Shown piece by piece: positions 6,197-15,885 of a stretch of DNA of 18,630 nt (its first letter is position 1; each line of letters opens with the position of its first letter). The notes under the pieces are model-generated. The model made no database searches, was not told the DNA's origin, and saw only the letters and a list, made by a program, of their open reading frames with translations. The DNA is taken from positions 1 to 18,630 of the forward strand of contig JAFGJC010000149.1 in assembly GCA_016929305.1 (NCBI GenBank). The letters are read 5' to 3'. Both the position numbers and the translations under genes were made by a program. The DNA comes from a candidate division CSSED10-310 bacterium. GTDB lineage: Bacteria; CSSED10-310; JAFGJC01.

Positions 6197-9100
6197 TTGA
6201 AAAGGGATAACCCGCAGCGTGATGTGCTGAAATACCGATATACGATAAAACGTATTCTGGGTTTCGGAACGAACAGTCGTGTCTATGAAGCTGTCGACTG
6301 TAATCTCAATAATAAATTTGTCGCATTGAAAATATTAAACAAGAACTGCCCGGATATTTTCAAAAATTATTTCCGGGATGAATTCAGAATCATGGCCCGT
6401 TGCAGGCACAACCGGTTGACGGAGGTATTTGAGCTGGGGAAATCCGAGACGGGTGATACGATCTTTTATACGATGGAGTTATTGGACAGGATTCCGTTTA
6501 CGGAGGTTACTTTAAGACAGAATCGGCTGTTGTGCGAGTTTTTGGGCGTGTGTGAAGGCGTCAAATACTTACATTCGCTTGGCGTGGTACATGGCAGGCT
6601 GTGCCCCAACAAACTGCTGGTATCTCGCGAAACCCGGGATGGTGTCCCGACCGTAAAAATATTGGATTACGGCAGCAACGGGATCTTAAAGACACATGTG
6701 GAGAATGATCCCGCTTTGCCCTATGCGCCGCCGGAGGTCTTACGTAACAATTCCAGCGACAATCAGGCGGATTTATATGCTATCGGATTGATTTTTCTGC
6801 AGGCGTTTCTCGAGAAAGATTTGATTCAGGACAGGCAAACGATATTGAGATGGGGCTCTATCGATTCACAGTCTGATGAAGTCCAATCCCTGTTACCATC
6901 AATACCGACTCCGATTCTGAGAATACTTATTAAACTCATTGCTGCCAACCCGGTTGCCCGGTATCAGCGAATAGAGGATGTTATCGTCGCTTTGGAGAAA
7001 ACCAATGGTTTCTGGTGCGGTGTGTCTCGGCCGGCGATAATACTGACATCAGCGGAGGGCCGTTTCATAAACCGCAGCAAGGAATTAAGCCGATGTCAAT
7101 CGCTGTGGCAGAATGTTGTAACATCGGAGCAAACCGGACAGGCTTTGATCATCGATGGCGGGATGGGAATCGGTAAGAGCCGATTTATCAGGGAATTCGC
7201 GGCGTCATTGCGGAGCGACCAGGAGTTGGTGATTGAAGCCAAATGCATTCATCCGGAATTCCGGTTTGGAGCTTTTCCATCGGTTCTGAAAACGTTACGC
7301 TTTCTCATACCTCAGCCGAACAGTGTTATCCAAAATCTGCTTTCGATGTGGTTTGAACGTGAAACTCCCGAAATTGCAGATGAGCCATTGCCTTTGGATT
7401 CGGAGCTTATTTCATCATACATACTGGAATTTATTATACAGGCTGCCAAGACAAAACATTTCGTTATCCTTATAAAAGACCTTCATCAGTCAGACTCAGC
7501 AGGTTTTGATCTGTTCTTGAGGTTATGTGAGGAGGTAAAAAGCGTTCCGATTCTTGTCGTTGGCGAAATAAGATCGTCTGAATGTCCGGTTCATGTTCGT
7601 AACCGGATAGATGAGCTGGCCAGTCGCAATATACTGGAGCTGCTTCGGCTCGAGTCGCTATCATCTGAGGATATTCAGGAATTGGTGCGATCGATACTGG
7701 GCAGTGGCGCCATACCACGGGAACTTCTGACCCGAATATCCAGACAATGCAACGGTATTCCGTTACATGCCGAAGAGATGATTCGGTTGATGGCTCAAGA
7801 CAGAAGTCTGTTGCGGGGACCGGAAGGCTGGGTATATCGTCCCGATCATGGCGTGTTGACGGAGAGTTCGATACGTGTCAAGGATTTGATTCGCCGGCGC
7901 TTCAGAGATCTGACTCCGTCATTTATGAAAATCCTCAGAGTTCTGGCAGTTTTCAGCAGACCGGCAACGGAGGATGTTATCCGTGAGTTGACGGGTGACC
8001 GTAAGGATTTCATGGAAATACTGGAACGTTTGAGGCATATGGGGGTATTGGAAATCACTCCCGGTAAAGGTCAACGCAGCTATCAGTTTACTCATAACGC
8101 ATTGTCAGACATCGTGATCGATATAACACCTCCACAGCAGCTTATGGAATATCATAACTCAATCGGGCGGTTACTTGAAAAACAAAGAGCGGATCTGGAA
8201 GAAATCGCATTTCATTATTTACGAGGCGGATTGAAACATCATGCGGTCAAGATTGCGTACCAGGCAGCGGTCAAATGTGTGAACACTGGTGCGATTGAAC
8301 GGGCGGAGAAGCTGTTTGCAGCCGCATCTTCGCGTTTGAACAAGACGAGACGGAGAAATCGAAATCTGGCCACATGGATTCACTATTATGAGGCATATAT
8401 TGCGGTGATGCGGAGTCGGGTGGATGATGCAATCCGTAACGCTCAGAAAGGGCTTGAAGCCCTACCCGGGAAATTTCCCATGCGCTTGAAAATGAAAGCG
8501 AATTTAACAATTTTGCTGGCGGAAGGATATTCGCGAAAAGGTGATTATACGGAAGCCTTGCGGTATCTTGATCAGGCAGAGTTTCTGTTGAAATCCCGGT
8601 ATCCGCTTGAACGAATGGATCTTCATGGCCGGCGTGCGGGTGTTTACCTGTTCATGGGTAAACTGATGGAAGCCCAACGGGAAGCGATGCGTGGTCTGGC
8701 ACTGAAAGACAAGATTCCCAAATCTGAGGAAGCGTCGCGGAAACTGGGCAATACTTACAATATTTTAGGTTATATTGCGAAACGGCTGGGGAATCCTGAT
8801 GAGGCACTGGCCTACTATAAACAAGCCTGGGAATTGGGAGAGCAGATGCGGAATACGCATTGGGTGGCCGCCATTCATAACAACATGGGTGAATTGTACC
8901 ACTTCACAGGTGATGTTCTGAAAGCGAAAACGCATCTTCAGAAAGCCATGGAGTATTACCGTTCTTCCGGTATCATTTTATCATCGGCAAGTCCTGAGCT
9001 GAATCTTGGAGACGTATACATTACTTTGGGTCAGAATCATTCCGCAAGGAAATGTTATGAACGAGCGCTGGACATGTATCGACAGTCCAACCGGCGCCGT

Positions 9101-11161
9101 TACATCATTGAAGCTCTGGAAAAACTCATCCTGCTGCTTCTGAAAGAATGGGATTTCCAGGAAGTGACGAAACGTTTGTCTGAATTGGCGAAATATGTTG
9201 AAGATATCGGCGGTTCTGAATCACTGGTGGCTTTTATGTACTGTCAGGGCTTGTATTCACAAACCCAGGCTGACCTGACGCAGGCGATGAAATCCTTCCA
9301 GCGCGCATTGTCGTTCGCCAGGCAAATTAATTCACCACATTATCTTTCCAAACTTCATCTCGCGCTGGGAGAACTATATCTGGAACTCAATGCGATTGCC
9401 TGGGCGCACCGACATGCTCAGATGGCGTTGCGTCAAGCTGAAAAGAACAATGATTACCGGGATATGATCACTGCATGGATCATTCAGGGAAGAGCTTACC
9501 GGTACTTCGGTGATCCCGAGAAAGCCACAGCAGCGTTATCTGAAGCGGAAAAGCTGCTCGAGGGTAAAGCTGATCCTCTCTATGCATTTATGGTTGACAC
9601 TGCTAAATTCCGATTGTTTCTTGAGACCAGAGCAAAGGAACGGCTAAAGCCAATGATTGTTGATCTTCGTAAGCGAGCGGGGGAATTTCATAATTACGAT
9701 CTGCGTGCGGAGTTGGAAATTCTTGCCACAAAAGCATATGCAAAACTGGGGTTGCAATTTGATGCCATACGGGTAGTTGACAGGGTTCATCATGGAGTTT
9801 TGGCATCCGGGTATCATTTGCTGGACTGGCAGTTGTCCCGATTAAAGGCAAGATTCATGATGGACACTGGTTTGATCGCCTCCGCCTACAGAGAATTCGA
9901 AATGGCATGGAATCTGGTTGACCGGATAGGTATGCAGATAACCTCGATATCAGTCCGAAACCGATTTCTTAAACGCCGTGATATTCTGCAAATGCTCGAT
10001 TTGAAATCACAATGCGAAACATTGGCGATAACGCAAAAATCCATCGAACTCGAACCCTTTCCTGAGTCGGAATCAGACGAGCGGAGAGCTATCGAAACGG
10101 AATTGTCGATTTTCAGCGAGACGGCTCGAACGATGCTGACGCTCACGGATATCGACAAAGTTTTCAGGAAAATAGCGGAGACTGCCAAATACCTGGTAGA
10201 CGGCGAAAATGCTCTGGTCATGACACTGGGATCGGATAGAAAACTCTGGCTTCAGTCAGTATGTTCCGATGGTTCTGACAGAAATATTGCATTACGGGAA
10301 AAACTTGCATCTGTTGCCGGCTCGATCGCGATCGATTCCGGGCAACTCATCATCAGCCGTGATATTCTGCAGGATCCCCGTTTCATGGGGGTTCCGGATA
10401 ATCGGCGACTGGGAACACGGTCGATGGTATGCATACCGCTTTTGAGCAAGAACCGGCCGGTCGGTATCATCTATGCTGACAGCCGTGCAATTGGCGCACA
10501 GCGGATCGCCAATCAAAAGACAAAACTGATATTCCTGGCGGATATTGCGGCCATAGCTATCGAAAATGTCAGGTTATATGATGATTTGGACCGGATGTTC
10601 GTGAGTGTTATTCGGTCGCTGGCGGCAGCAATTGATGCCAAAGATCCCTATACTCGCGGACATTCCCAGAGGGTTCGCGATTACGCGCTGGCCATGGCTG
10701 ACGAGATCGGCTTATCTCCGGAACAACGGCGAAACATGGAACTTGCTGCATTCCTGCATGATATCGGGAAAATCGGTATTCCGGAGGGTATCCTGTCGCA
10801 TCCCGGACCGCTTAATCCCCACCAGCATGAACTCATGAAAAAACACCCGGAAATCGGAGCGGAGATTCTTTCCCCGATAAATCAGCTTGAACGCGTTGCA
10901 TTAATCATTCTTCAGCACCACGAACGTTATGACGGTTTAGGATATCCGCGTCAGGTTGTGATGGATGATATCGTCATTGAAGCGAGAATACTGGCGATTG
11001 CCGATTCGCTTGATGCCATTACATCTTCCCGACCTTACCGCAAGGACCGCACTCTGGAACAGGCAATGCAGGAAATTCACAGAAATTCAGGATCGCAGTT
11101 TGATCCGCGATATGTAAATGTATTAGAGAAATGTCTTCAGAAAAAATCAATACGCATCTGA
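6197..11161 (+). CDS. Pseudokinase - STAND-type ATPase - TPR - GAF - HD-GYP signalling protein
   Basis: A 1654-residue multidomain protein, apparently cytoplasmic. Residues 15-270 have a Ser/Thr kinase fold with a glycine loop (22-27), Lys45, a YAPPEVL segment and DLYAIG. The catalytic loop reads HGRLCPNK (132-139) instead of HRDLKPxN, and DFG is DYG (157-159), so phosphotransfer is probably lost. From about 290 comes a AAA/STAND ATPase with Walker A GGMGIGKSR (321-329) and a Walker B-like FVILIKDLH. TPR-type helical repeats span about 675-1245, then a GAF domain about 1308-1458. The C-terminal HD-GYP (about 1465-1650) has all metal ligands: HD 1521-1522, HH 1574-1575 and GYP 1582-1584. It probably hydrolyses a cyclic dinucleotide when the sensor modules are engaged. 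The start is TTG, with AAGGGGG 5 nt upstream. Confidence 0.93.
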   Translation: MKRDNPQRDVLKYRYTIKRILGFGTNSRVYEAVDCNLNNKFVALKILNKNCPDIFKNYFRDEFRIMARCRHNRLTEVFELGKSETGDTIFYTMELLDRIPFTEVTLRQNRLLCEFLGVCEGVKYLHSLGVVHGRLCPNKLLVSRETRDGVPTVKILDYGSNGILKTHVENDPALPYAPPEVLRNNSSDNQADLYAIGLIFLQAFLEKDLIQDRQTILRWGSIDSQSDEVQSLLPSIPTPILRILIKLIAANPVARYQRIEDVIVALEKTNGFWCGVSRPAIILTSAEGRFINRSKELSRCQSLWQNVVTSEQTGQALIIDGGMGIGKSRFIREFAASLRSDQELVIEAKCIHPEFRFGAFPSVLKTLRFLIPQPNSVIQNLLSMWFERETPEIADEPLPLDSELISSYILEFIIQAAKTKHFVILIKDLHQSDSAGFDLFLRLCEEVKSVPILVVGEIRSSECPVHVRNRIDELASRNILELLRLESLSSEDIQELVRSILGSGAIPRELLTRISRQCNGIPLHAEEMIRLMAQDRSLLRGPEGWVYRPDHGVLTESSIRVKDLIRRRFRDLTPSFMKILRVLAVFSRPATEDVIRELTGDRKDFMEILERLRHMGVLEITPGKGQRSYQFTHNALSDIVIDITPPQQLMEYHNSIGRLLEKQRADLEEIAFHYLRGGLKHHAVKIAYQAAVKCVNTGAIERAEKLFAAASSRLNKTRRRNRNLATWIHYYEAYIAVMRSRVDDAIRNAQKGLEALPGKFPMRLKMKANLTILLAEGYSRKGDYTEALRYLDQAEFLLKSRYPLERMDLHGRRAGVYLFMGKLMEAQREAMRGLALKDKIPKSEEASRKLGNTYNILGYIAKRLGNPDEALAYYKQAWELGEQMRNTHWVAAIHNNMGELYHFTGDVLKAKTHLQKAMEYYRSSGIILSSASPELNLGDVYITLGQNHSARKCYERALDMYRQSNRRRYIIEALEKLILLLLKEWDFQEVTKRLSELAKYVEDIGGSESLVAFMYCQGLYSQTQADLTQAMKSFQRALSFARQINSPHYLSKLHLALGELYLELNAIAWAHRHAQMALRQAEKNNDYRDMITAWIIQGRAYRYFGDPEKATAALSEAEKLLEGKADPLYAFMVDTAKFRLFLETRAKERLKPMIVDLRKRAGEFHNYDLRAELEILATKAYAKLGLQFDAIRVVDRVHHGVLASGYHLLDWQLSRLKARFMMDTGLIASAYREFEMAWNLVDRIGMQITSISVRNRFLKRRDILQMLDLKSQCETLAITQKSIELEPFPESESDERRAIETELSIFSETARTMLTLTDIDKVFRKIAETAKYLVDGENALVMTLGSDRKLWLQSVCSDGSDRNIALREKLASVAGSIAIDSGQLIISRDILQDPRFMGVPDNRRLGTRSMVCIPLLSKNRPVGIIYADSRAIGAQRIANQKTKLIFLADIAAIAIENVRLYDDLDRMFVSVIRSLAAAIDAKDPYTRGHSQRVRDYALAMADEIGLSPEQRRNMELAAFLHDIGKIGIPEGILSHPGPLNPHQHELMKKHPEIGAEILSPINQLERVALIILQHHERYDGLGYPRQVVMDDIVIEARILAIADSLDAITSSRPYRKDRTLEQAMQEIHRNSGSQFDPRYVNVLEKCLQKKSIRI

Positions 11162-11229
11162 TCTCACGCCAATTCCGAACGTTCGCTTGTAAATCATTCC
11201 GTGCTCAGTATCCGTAAAAATCCGGAATC

Positions 11230-11249
11230 TCATTGATTTTAATCAGTGA
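11230..11249. terminator. Weak stem-loop between convergent genes
   Basis: TCATTGA and TCAGTGA form a 7-bp stem with one G-U pair around TTTTAA. It sits in the 190-nt gap between the convergent ends of the HD-GYP hybrid gene (11161) and the lipoprotein gene (11352). The stem is AT-rich and has no clean U-tract, so it may be a weak bidirectional terminator or nothing. No better terminator is visible in the gap. Confidence 0.25.
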
Positions 11250-11351
11250 TTTCGGTTCTCACATTCGTTTCGACCGGAATAACAGATCATATTTTTTCAA
11301 TGCTTGATCCATGACATACTACAGCGTAAATATCTTTAAAAAAAGGAAGTA

Positions 11352-11813
11352 TTATTTTTCCCGGATAAAGACAACGCGAATATCACTTTGACCCTCGCGA
11401 AATTCGCGCACACTGCCGGACATTCGTCCGGATTGAAGTATAAGCTCGAAAACAAGAGAGTCTCCGTCAATATTTCCGGTAACAGGTACGGTGAAGCGAA
11501 GTCGCCGGTTTAATAATTCGACCTCTTTTATTTCAATAGGTTTATTAATGGGAATATCCTTTCCCACATTATTGAGAATCGTGAAAGTACCCGTTATTTC
11601 CGATTTGTCGGACTTGTTGTTGCCTTTTTCCGGTGCGGTGACATTGATCATCAATTTGACATCTGTGCTTTGTTCACCTTCGGTGATGGTTGCCGTCCAC
11701 ACACCCTCGAGACGTGCTTTGATATTCCCGTCGCCACATCCGGAGAAGAACACAAACAGAAGCACAATCGCCAATCCCAGATATATTTTAATCGGCACGT
11801 TTCGAAAACCCAT
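11352..11813 (-). CDS. Small putative lipoprotein, beta-rich, unknown function
   Basis: A 153-residue secreted lipoprotein by its signal. Basic residues at the N-terminus (Arg4, Lys9) precede a hydrophobic stretch YLGLAIVLLFVFF and a lipobox F-S-G-C with acceptor Cys26. The mature part is charged and polar. It starts with a LEGVWTATITEG segment and looks like alternating beta strands, with repeated G-x-F/L-x-hydrophobic patterns and IDGDSLVFELIL followed by GRMSGSVREF. That layout recalls small lipocalin-like beta-barrels, but I do not recognise a family. I chose the ATG at 11811-11813 because AAGGAGGT stands directly upstream; a reading from 11840 lacks such a site. It lies between two giant signalling genes but has its own promoter, so a functional link is unproven. 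Confidence 0.8.
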   Translation of the reverse strand: MGFRNVPIKIYLGLAIVLLFVFFSGCGDGNIKARLEGVWTATITEGEQSTDVKLMINVTAPEKGNNKSDKSEITGTFTILNNVGKDIPINKPIEIKEVELLNRRLRFTVPVTGNIDGDSLVFELILQSGRMSGSVREFREGQSDIRVVFIREK

Positions 11814-11817
11814 ATAT

Positions 11818-11837
11818 ACCTCCTTAGTGTTTCTAAG
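11818..11837 (-). promoter_or_regulatory. Strong ribosome-binding site overlapped by a small hairpin
   Basis: On the minus strand AAGGAGGT (11818-11825) precedes the lipoprotein ATG by 4 nt. Just upstream, CTTAG-AAACA-CTAAG (11823-11837) can form a 5-bp hairpin whose 3' arm includes the first bases of the site. It is too short to claim real translational control. Confidence 0.4.
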
Positions 11838-11871
11838 CACGAGTGCACAGCTTCCGACAAATCAATAGTTA

Positions 11872-11900
11872 AACATACTTCGATTTTTCCCGTTGATCAA
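11872..11900 (-). promoter_or_regulatory. Predicted promoter of the lipoprotein gene
   Basis: On the minus strand TTGATC (11895-11900) is followed after exactly 17 nt by TATGTT (11872-11877). Both are reasonable sigma70-type matches. RNA would start near 11865, leaving a leader of about 50 nt that contains the hairpin and the ribosome-binding site. Confidence 0.4.
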
Positions 11901-11978
11901 TCCACATCCGTCTATTTTTCATTTTTTTGAAATCTGTCAGATACGCTGCCTTTTACCACCGGTATTTCCATCTGGTAT

Positions 11979-14900
11979 CTACATCATCGTTCGCACGATA
12001 AAAGCTTTTTCAAAGATCCTTGCCTGAGATGCATCAAGCTGTCCGATAACAGTTTGCTGGATTTCATGATATGCATGTTCCACCATGGCAGTTTCTCCCG
12101 GTATGTTGAGCCATCTGCAGATATGAATCAGCATATTCAGCATATTCATTCGAATTTCGATATCTTCTATTTCATTCACGTGGTCCAGCAGGGCCTTAAT
12201 GTTTGCGGCATCTCGGGTTTCAACCAGCGATTGAAATGCTGACAACACCTCACGTTCATACGGAAGCAGACGTGTGTTTTCTAAACCGAGCAGTTTTGCA
12301 GGAAGGTGTTCAGGTTTGAATTTGTAATCAGGTTTCCAACTGTTAATAACTGTGACAATGTATGAGTAATACATCTGTTCCATCAGCATATCTTTAAAAT
12401 AATAGCGAATCAGATAGCGAAGAATCCTATCTGCTTTATTCAGGTTGCCGGCAGCCGCATGGATTTGAACGGCTATTTTAAAGAGATAAATCAAGTCTCC
12501 TTGTTTTTTGAAAGCTTTTTTCTGATTTGCTGAAAAACGGCGATATTCCTTCAATGCTTTTTGAGGGCATTCAAGAATGGCAGTTAAACGCAGATACGCA
12601 AGATACAAAAACCTGTATCCGGGCGGGAAAGAATCCAAGGGGAAATTACCGAGAGTTTCACGCGTAATGTGCAAAGCTTTCTTATAGCGTCCCAGCTGGC
12701 AAAGAATCGCAGTATATGAATAGGTAATCATAAGCATTTCTCTTGCCGAGCCGATATTTTTTTCCAGATCATACGCTTCCTCGACCAAAGATAATGCTTC
12801 GTGAAGTTTTCCGCTTAATTCAAGGCAGATACCCAGATCAGCAAGATTACAGGAGATGGCATACCGATCTCCGATTTTTCGGGAGATTTCCAGCGCCTGC
12901 CGGAACAGTTCAACAGACTCATGAAGATTGTACTGATAGTAATACACGTGAGCCAGACTTGAGAGAAATTGAGCTTGCCAGCGCTGCTTGTGTGCTGCGT
13001 TCAGATTTCTATTTAAGAACAGAAAAATTTTTTTGCTGCTTTCGATTTTTCCAATTAAAAGGTAGATCTTGCCGATCATCCACAGACTGTTGTAGTAATG
13101 GTTGAGTGACAGATTTGCTTTCCGGGCAATTACAAGGGATTTCCGGTATAATTTGACCGCCGTTTGATAATCACCTTGATAGACCGCCAGCAGTGAAGTT
13201 TGATCCGTATAAAGTCTTTTACAGGAGATCGAAACATGTTCGAGTTCTGGTTCTATTTCGTCCAGAATCCGTTTTGCCTGATCCAGATGACCCATGAAGA
13301 TTTCATTGCCGGCGGAATAGACCTGAACTCTGAAAAATACATTATCCGGATCATTCCGGTTGACCATTGACATCAGTCTTTGAATGATGAATTCATGTTC
13401 CTTGAAATTACCTAAATATCTCAAAATGTCATATCTAAGCAGCAGACTCTCAATCATCAGTGATCGAAATTGGTACTGGCGTCTTTCCGTCAATTTCTGA
13501 TACGTCCGGTCGAAATTTTCCAGAACAGTTTGTGCTTTAATCAGGTTATCGGATTTGAAAAACAAGAGACCTGCCTGGTACCAGTCATTAAGAGCGGCAG
13601 CCAGATTTCCCGAGGCTTCCTCATGCACAGCAATTCTGGCAGGATCGTTAAATGGCGGGCAGGAATTTTTTAGCACGAGGGATATTTCGTTATGCATATC
13701 GCGAAGTTTGCTTGAGGGAACGCATCGTAAAATCATTTCACGAACCTGATAGTGTTGAAACAGATAAAACTCCCCGTTTTTGTTTGATGAAACGGTGATA
13801 AATCCTTTATAGATCAAATTGTTAAGCCGCGTAAGGATATCCTCGTCAGGACCATTGTCAAGTAGCCGGATGACGGGGAAATATGCCTCATCCGCTAAAG
13901 CAGCAATCCATGCAAGCGTCGAAAACGCTGTTTCGGAGATATCTTTAAGTTGAATTTCCAGAATTTTCTGCAGAGACACGGGGAGCAGTGTGTCTGAAGA
14001 TTCATCTTCCGGTTCCTGAATATCCCATCCGTTGCCGGTAGGTATCAAATAGCCCTGGTCCGCCCAGCCACGGATGGTTTCAACAAGAAGCATTGGGCTG
14101 CCGGAGCAAAGCTGAGCGGCTTTCTGTACGGCTGCGTTTGCGGTATCCTGGTTAATCATGGATGACACCAGATTTTCGGCATCATGCAGCGACAGCGGCC
14201 CGAGTTGAATATGGTGAGAACCATCCATTTCAGTGAGTTGCTTGAGGAATGTAACTGCATCATCGTGAGATTTAAATTCCTCTATCCGTATTGTCGACCA
14301 TATGGCGCAATGGATCGGCTCAAAATCACTCAACGCGGATAGATCCTTGATGAGATCGAATAAAAAACGATCGGCACGGTTCAAATTTTCAATGATCACC
14401 AGCCAGGGTCTGACCTGTGTCAATCGGCTGATAATTTTGGAAAGTAACCGGATCGGATTTTTCTTTTCGTCCGAAATTGGAGATTCATGTTCCGGAAATG
14501 AGCTGTCCTGGGTGCTGTGCAATTCAAAGAACGCCTCATGAAGCGGTATTATTTCATGCAAATAAGGTCTGTATTCATTGAGGATGTCGATGTTTTTTTT
14601 CAACTGATGTGCGATTTCGAGCATTAACTCATCTGCTGTGCCGAGATGATCTGGTCCTGATAACGTCGCTCGTATTCTGATAAATCTGTCATTTTGCGTG
14701 ACAGCTTTGACCGAAGCTTCGCGCAGCAACCTGCTTTTTCCGATACCGGTTTCACCGGAAATCAATGTAACGGAAAAGGGGTAACTCGAAAATGGCTCCA
14801 AAGTTGCTGCCAGATGGTTCAGTTCGTCATGTCGATTTATAAAACGCGATCTCAGCGGTGATCCTGCTGATTTTACAATGGCCGGCTCCTGTTTTGCGGT

Positions 14901-15737
14901 GGCGTCAAGGCGAGGGATGAGTTTATTAAGTGTTTCAGCAACGATGGCTGCAGTGGCTGGACGGTCCCAGGGATCTTTTGCGAGGAGTTTTTGACAGAGT
15001 TCGTTCAATTCGGAAGGGCAGGAGATACCCAGGTCTGTCAGCAAAGGTATTTCGTCAGAAAGATGCTGTGCGATAACATGAGCAAAAGATTCCGAATGAT
15101 AGGGAACTCTGCCGCTTATCATTTCAAAAAAAATGATCCCCAGTGAATATAAATCGCTCCGTCCGTCCAATTCATCATTCTGCAACTGTTCGGGAGAGAT
15201 GTAATGTAAAGTACCGATCAGACTTTGCGGCATTGTAAGGACAGTGGACACATCAAGAGGCTTGACAAGACCGAAATCTGTGATTTTAGGGTGTCCGTCC
15301 AATGTCACCAGTATGTTGCTCGGTTTTAAATCCCTGTGAATCAGGTGATTTGCATGAATGTGGGTGAGTGCGTTGGCGATTTCGGACATCAAACGGCACG
15401 TTATCGAAAGATCATTCCTGGTTCTTAGATATGTTCTCAGATCGGAACCCTGGATATATTCCATCGTCAGATAGGGCAGATGTTCGTACTCACCATACTG
15501 ATATACGCGAACGATACCGGGATGATTCAATTTGCTGACAGCTTGAAATTCCCGCTGAAACCGGATCAATGATGAAGAGGATGCATGAAACGGCGACAAG
15601 AGTTTCAATGCCAGGCGGTTACCGTTCTGAGTGTCCTTGACAAGATAAACCGTGCCCTGGCTCCCTTGGCCGATGATATGAAGCACTTCAAACTGATCAA
15701 TCTGCCTTATTTCCGAGGATTGATTTGGTAACCTCAC
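11979..15737 (-). CDS. Ser/Thr kinase - STAND-type ATPase - TPR signalling protein (PknK-like layout)
   Basis: A 1252-residue cytoplasmic protein. The kinase domain (residues about 15-275) is complete: GQGSQGTV loop (23-30), Lys45, HRDLKPSN (134-141), DFG (154-156), GTLHYISPEQ, and DLYSLG. From about 298 an ATPase module begins with RFINRHDEL and Walker A SGETGIGKSR (327-336), followed by a typical IENLN Walker B region. TPR-type helical repeats start near residue 700 and fill most of the rest; no extra C-terminal output domain is visible. It probably phosphorylates partner proteins under control of ligand or protein binding to the ATPase/TPR part. GTG at 15735-15737 is the start, with GGAG 11 nt upstream. 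The RFINR junction is shared with the pseudokinase hybrid at 6197-11161, marking the two as paralogs that converge on the lipoprotein gene. Confidence 0.93.
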   Translation of the reverse strand: MRLPNQSSEIRQIDQFEVLHIIGQGSQGTVYLVKDTQNGNRLALKLLSPFHASSSSLIRFQREFQAVSKLNHPGIVRVYQYGEYEHLPYLTMEYIQGSDLRTYLRTRNDLSITCRLMSEIANALTHIHANHLIHRDLKPSNILVTLDGHPKITDFGLVKPLDVSTVLTMPQSLIGTLHYISPEQLQNDELDGRSDLYSLGIIFFEMISGRVPYHSESFAHVIAQHLSDEIPLLTDLGISCPSELNELCQKLLAKDPWDRPATAAIVAETLNKLIPRLDATAKQEPAIVKSAGSPLRSRFINRHDELNHLAATLEPFSSYPFSVTLISGETGIGKSRLLREASVKAVTQNDRFIRIRATLSGPDHLGTADELMLEIAHQLKKNIDILNEYRPYLHEIIPLHEAFFELHSTQDSSFPEHESPISDEKKNPIRLLSKIISRLTQVRPWLVIIENLNRADRFLFDLIKDLSALSDFEPIHCAIWSTIRIEEFKSHDDAVTFLKQLTEMDGSHHIQLGPLSLHDAENLVSSMINQDTANAAVQKAAQLCSGSPMLLVETIRGWADQGYLIPTGNGWDIQEPEDESSDTLLPVSLQKILEIQLKDISETAFSTLAWIAALADEAYFPVIRLLDNGPDEDILTRLNNLIYKGFITVSSNKNGEFYLFQHYQVREMILRCVPSSKLRDMHNEISLVLKNSCPPFNDPARIAVHEEASGNLAAALNDWYQAGLLFFKSDNLIKAQTVLENFDRTYQKLTERRQYQFRSLMIESLLLRYDILRYLGNFKEHEFIIQRLMSMVNRNDPDNVFFRVQVYSAGNEIFMGHLDQAKRILDEIEPELEHVSISCKRLYTDQTSLLAVYQGDYQTAVKLYRKSLVIARKANLSLNHYYNSLWMIGKIYLLIGKIESSKKIFLFLNRNLNAAHKQRWQAQFLSSLAHVYYYQYNLHESVELFRQALEISRKIGDRYAISCNLADLGICLELSGKLHEALSLVEEAYDLEKNIGSAREMLMITYSYTAILCQLGRYKKALHITRETLGNFPLDSFPPGYRFLYLAYLRLTAILECPQKALKEYRRFSANQKKAFKKQGDLIYLFKIAVQIHAAAGNLNKADRILRYLIRYYFKDMLMEQMYYSYIVTVINSWKPDYKFKPEHLPAKLLGLENTRLLPYEREVLSAFQSLVETRDAANIKALLDHVNEIEDIEIRMNMLNMLIHICRWLNIPGETAMVEHAYHEIQQTVIGQLDASQARIFEKAFIVRTMM

Positions 15738-15828
15738 CGATTAAACGTCTCCGTATTCACAGCAGATCCGGCAATTTTCAGCTCACCTGTTTACGATAGC
15801 ATTACATTAGGATTGGTGAAAGTGTCAG

Positions 15829-15856
15829 TTTATAAATTTACGTAAGTGCTTGGTAA
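15829..15856 (-). promoter_or_regulatory. Predicted promoter of the kinase-ATPase-TPR gene
   Basis: On the minus strand TTACCA (15851-15856) and TATAAA (15829-15834) are separated by 16 nt. RNA would start near 15822, leaving a leader of about 85 nt. The small palindrome TTACGTAA lies inside the spacer. Confidence 0.35.
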
Positions 15857-15885
15857 GAGAACGTTATTCCGGTGAATCGAAAAGG

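Noticed and set aside
7470..10516. Several minus-strand open frames of 70-110 codons inside the 1654-residue gene
   Set aside because: They are antisense to a continuous coding frame with strong domain evidence and have no recognisable motifs or ribosome-binding context.
6197..15737. Anti-phage STAND defence system
   Set aside because: The proteins contain STAND-like ATPases, but there is no nuclease, protease or membrane effector fused to them, no phage or mobile genes nearby, and the outputs (kinase, HD-GYP) fit ordinary signal transduction better.
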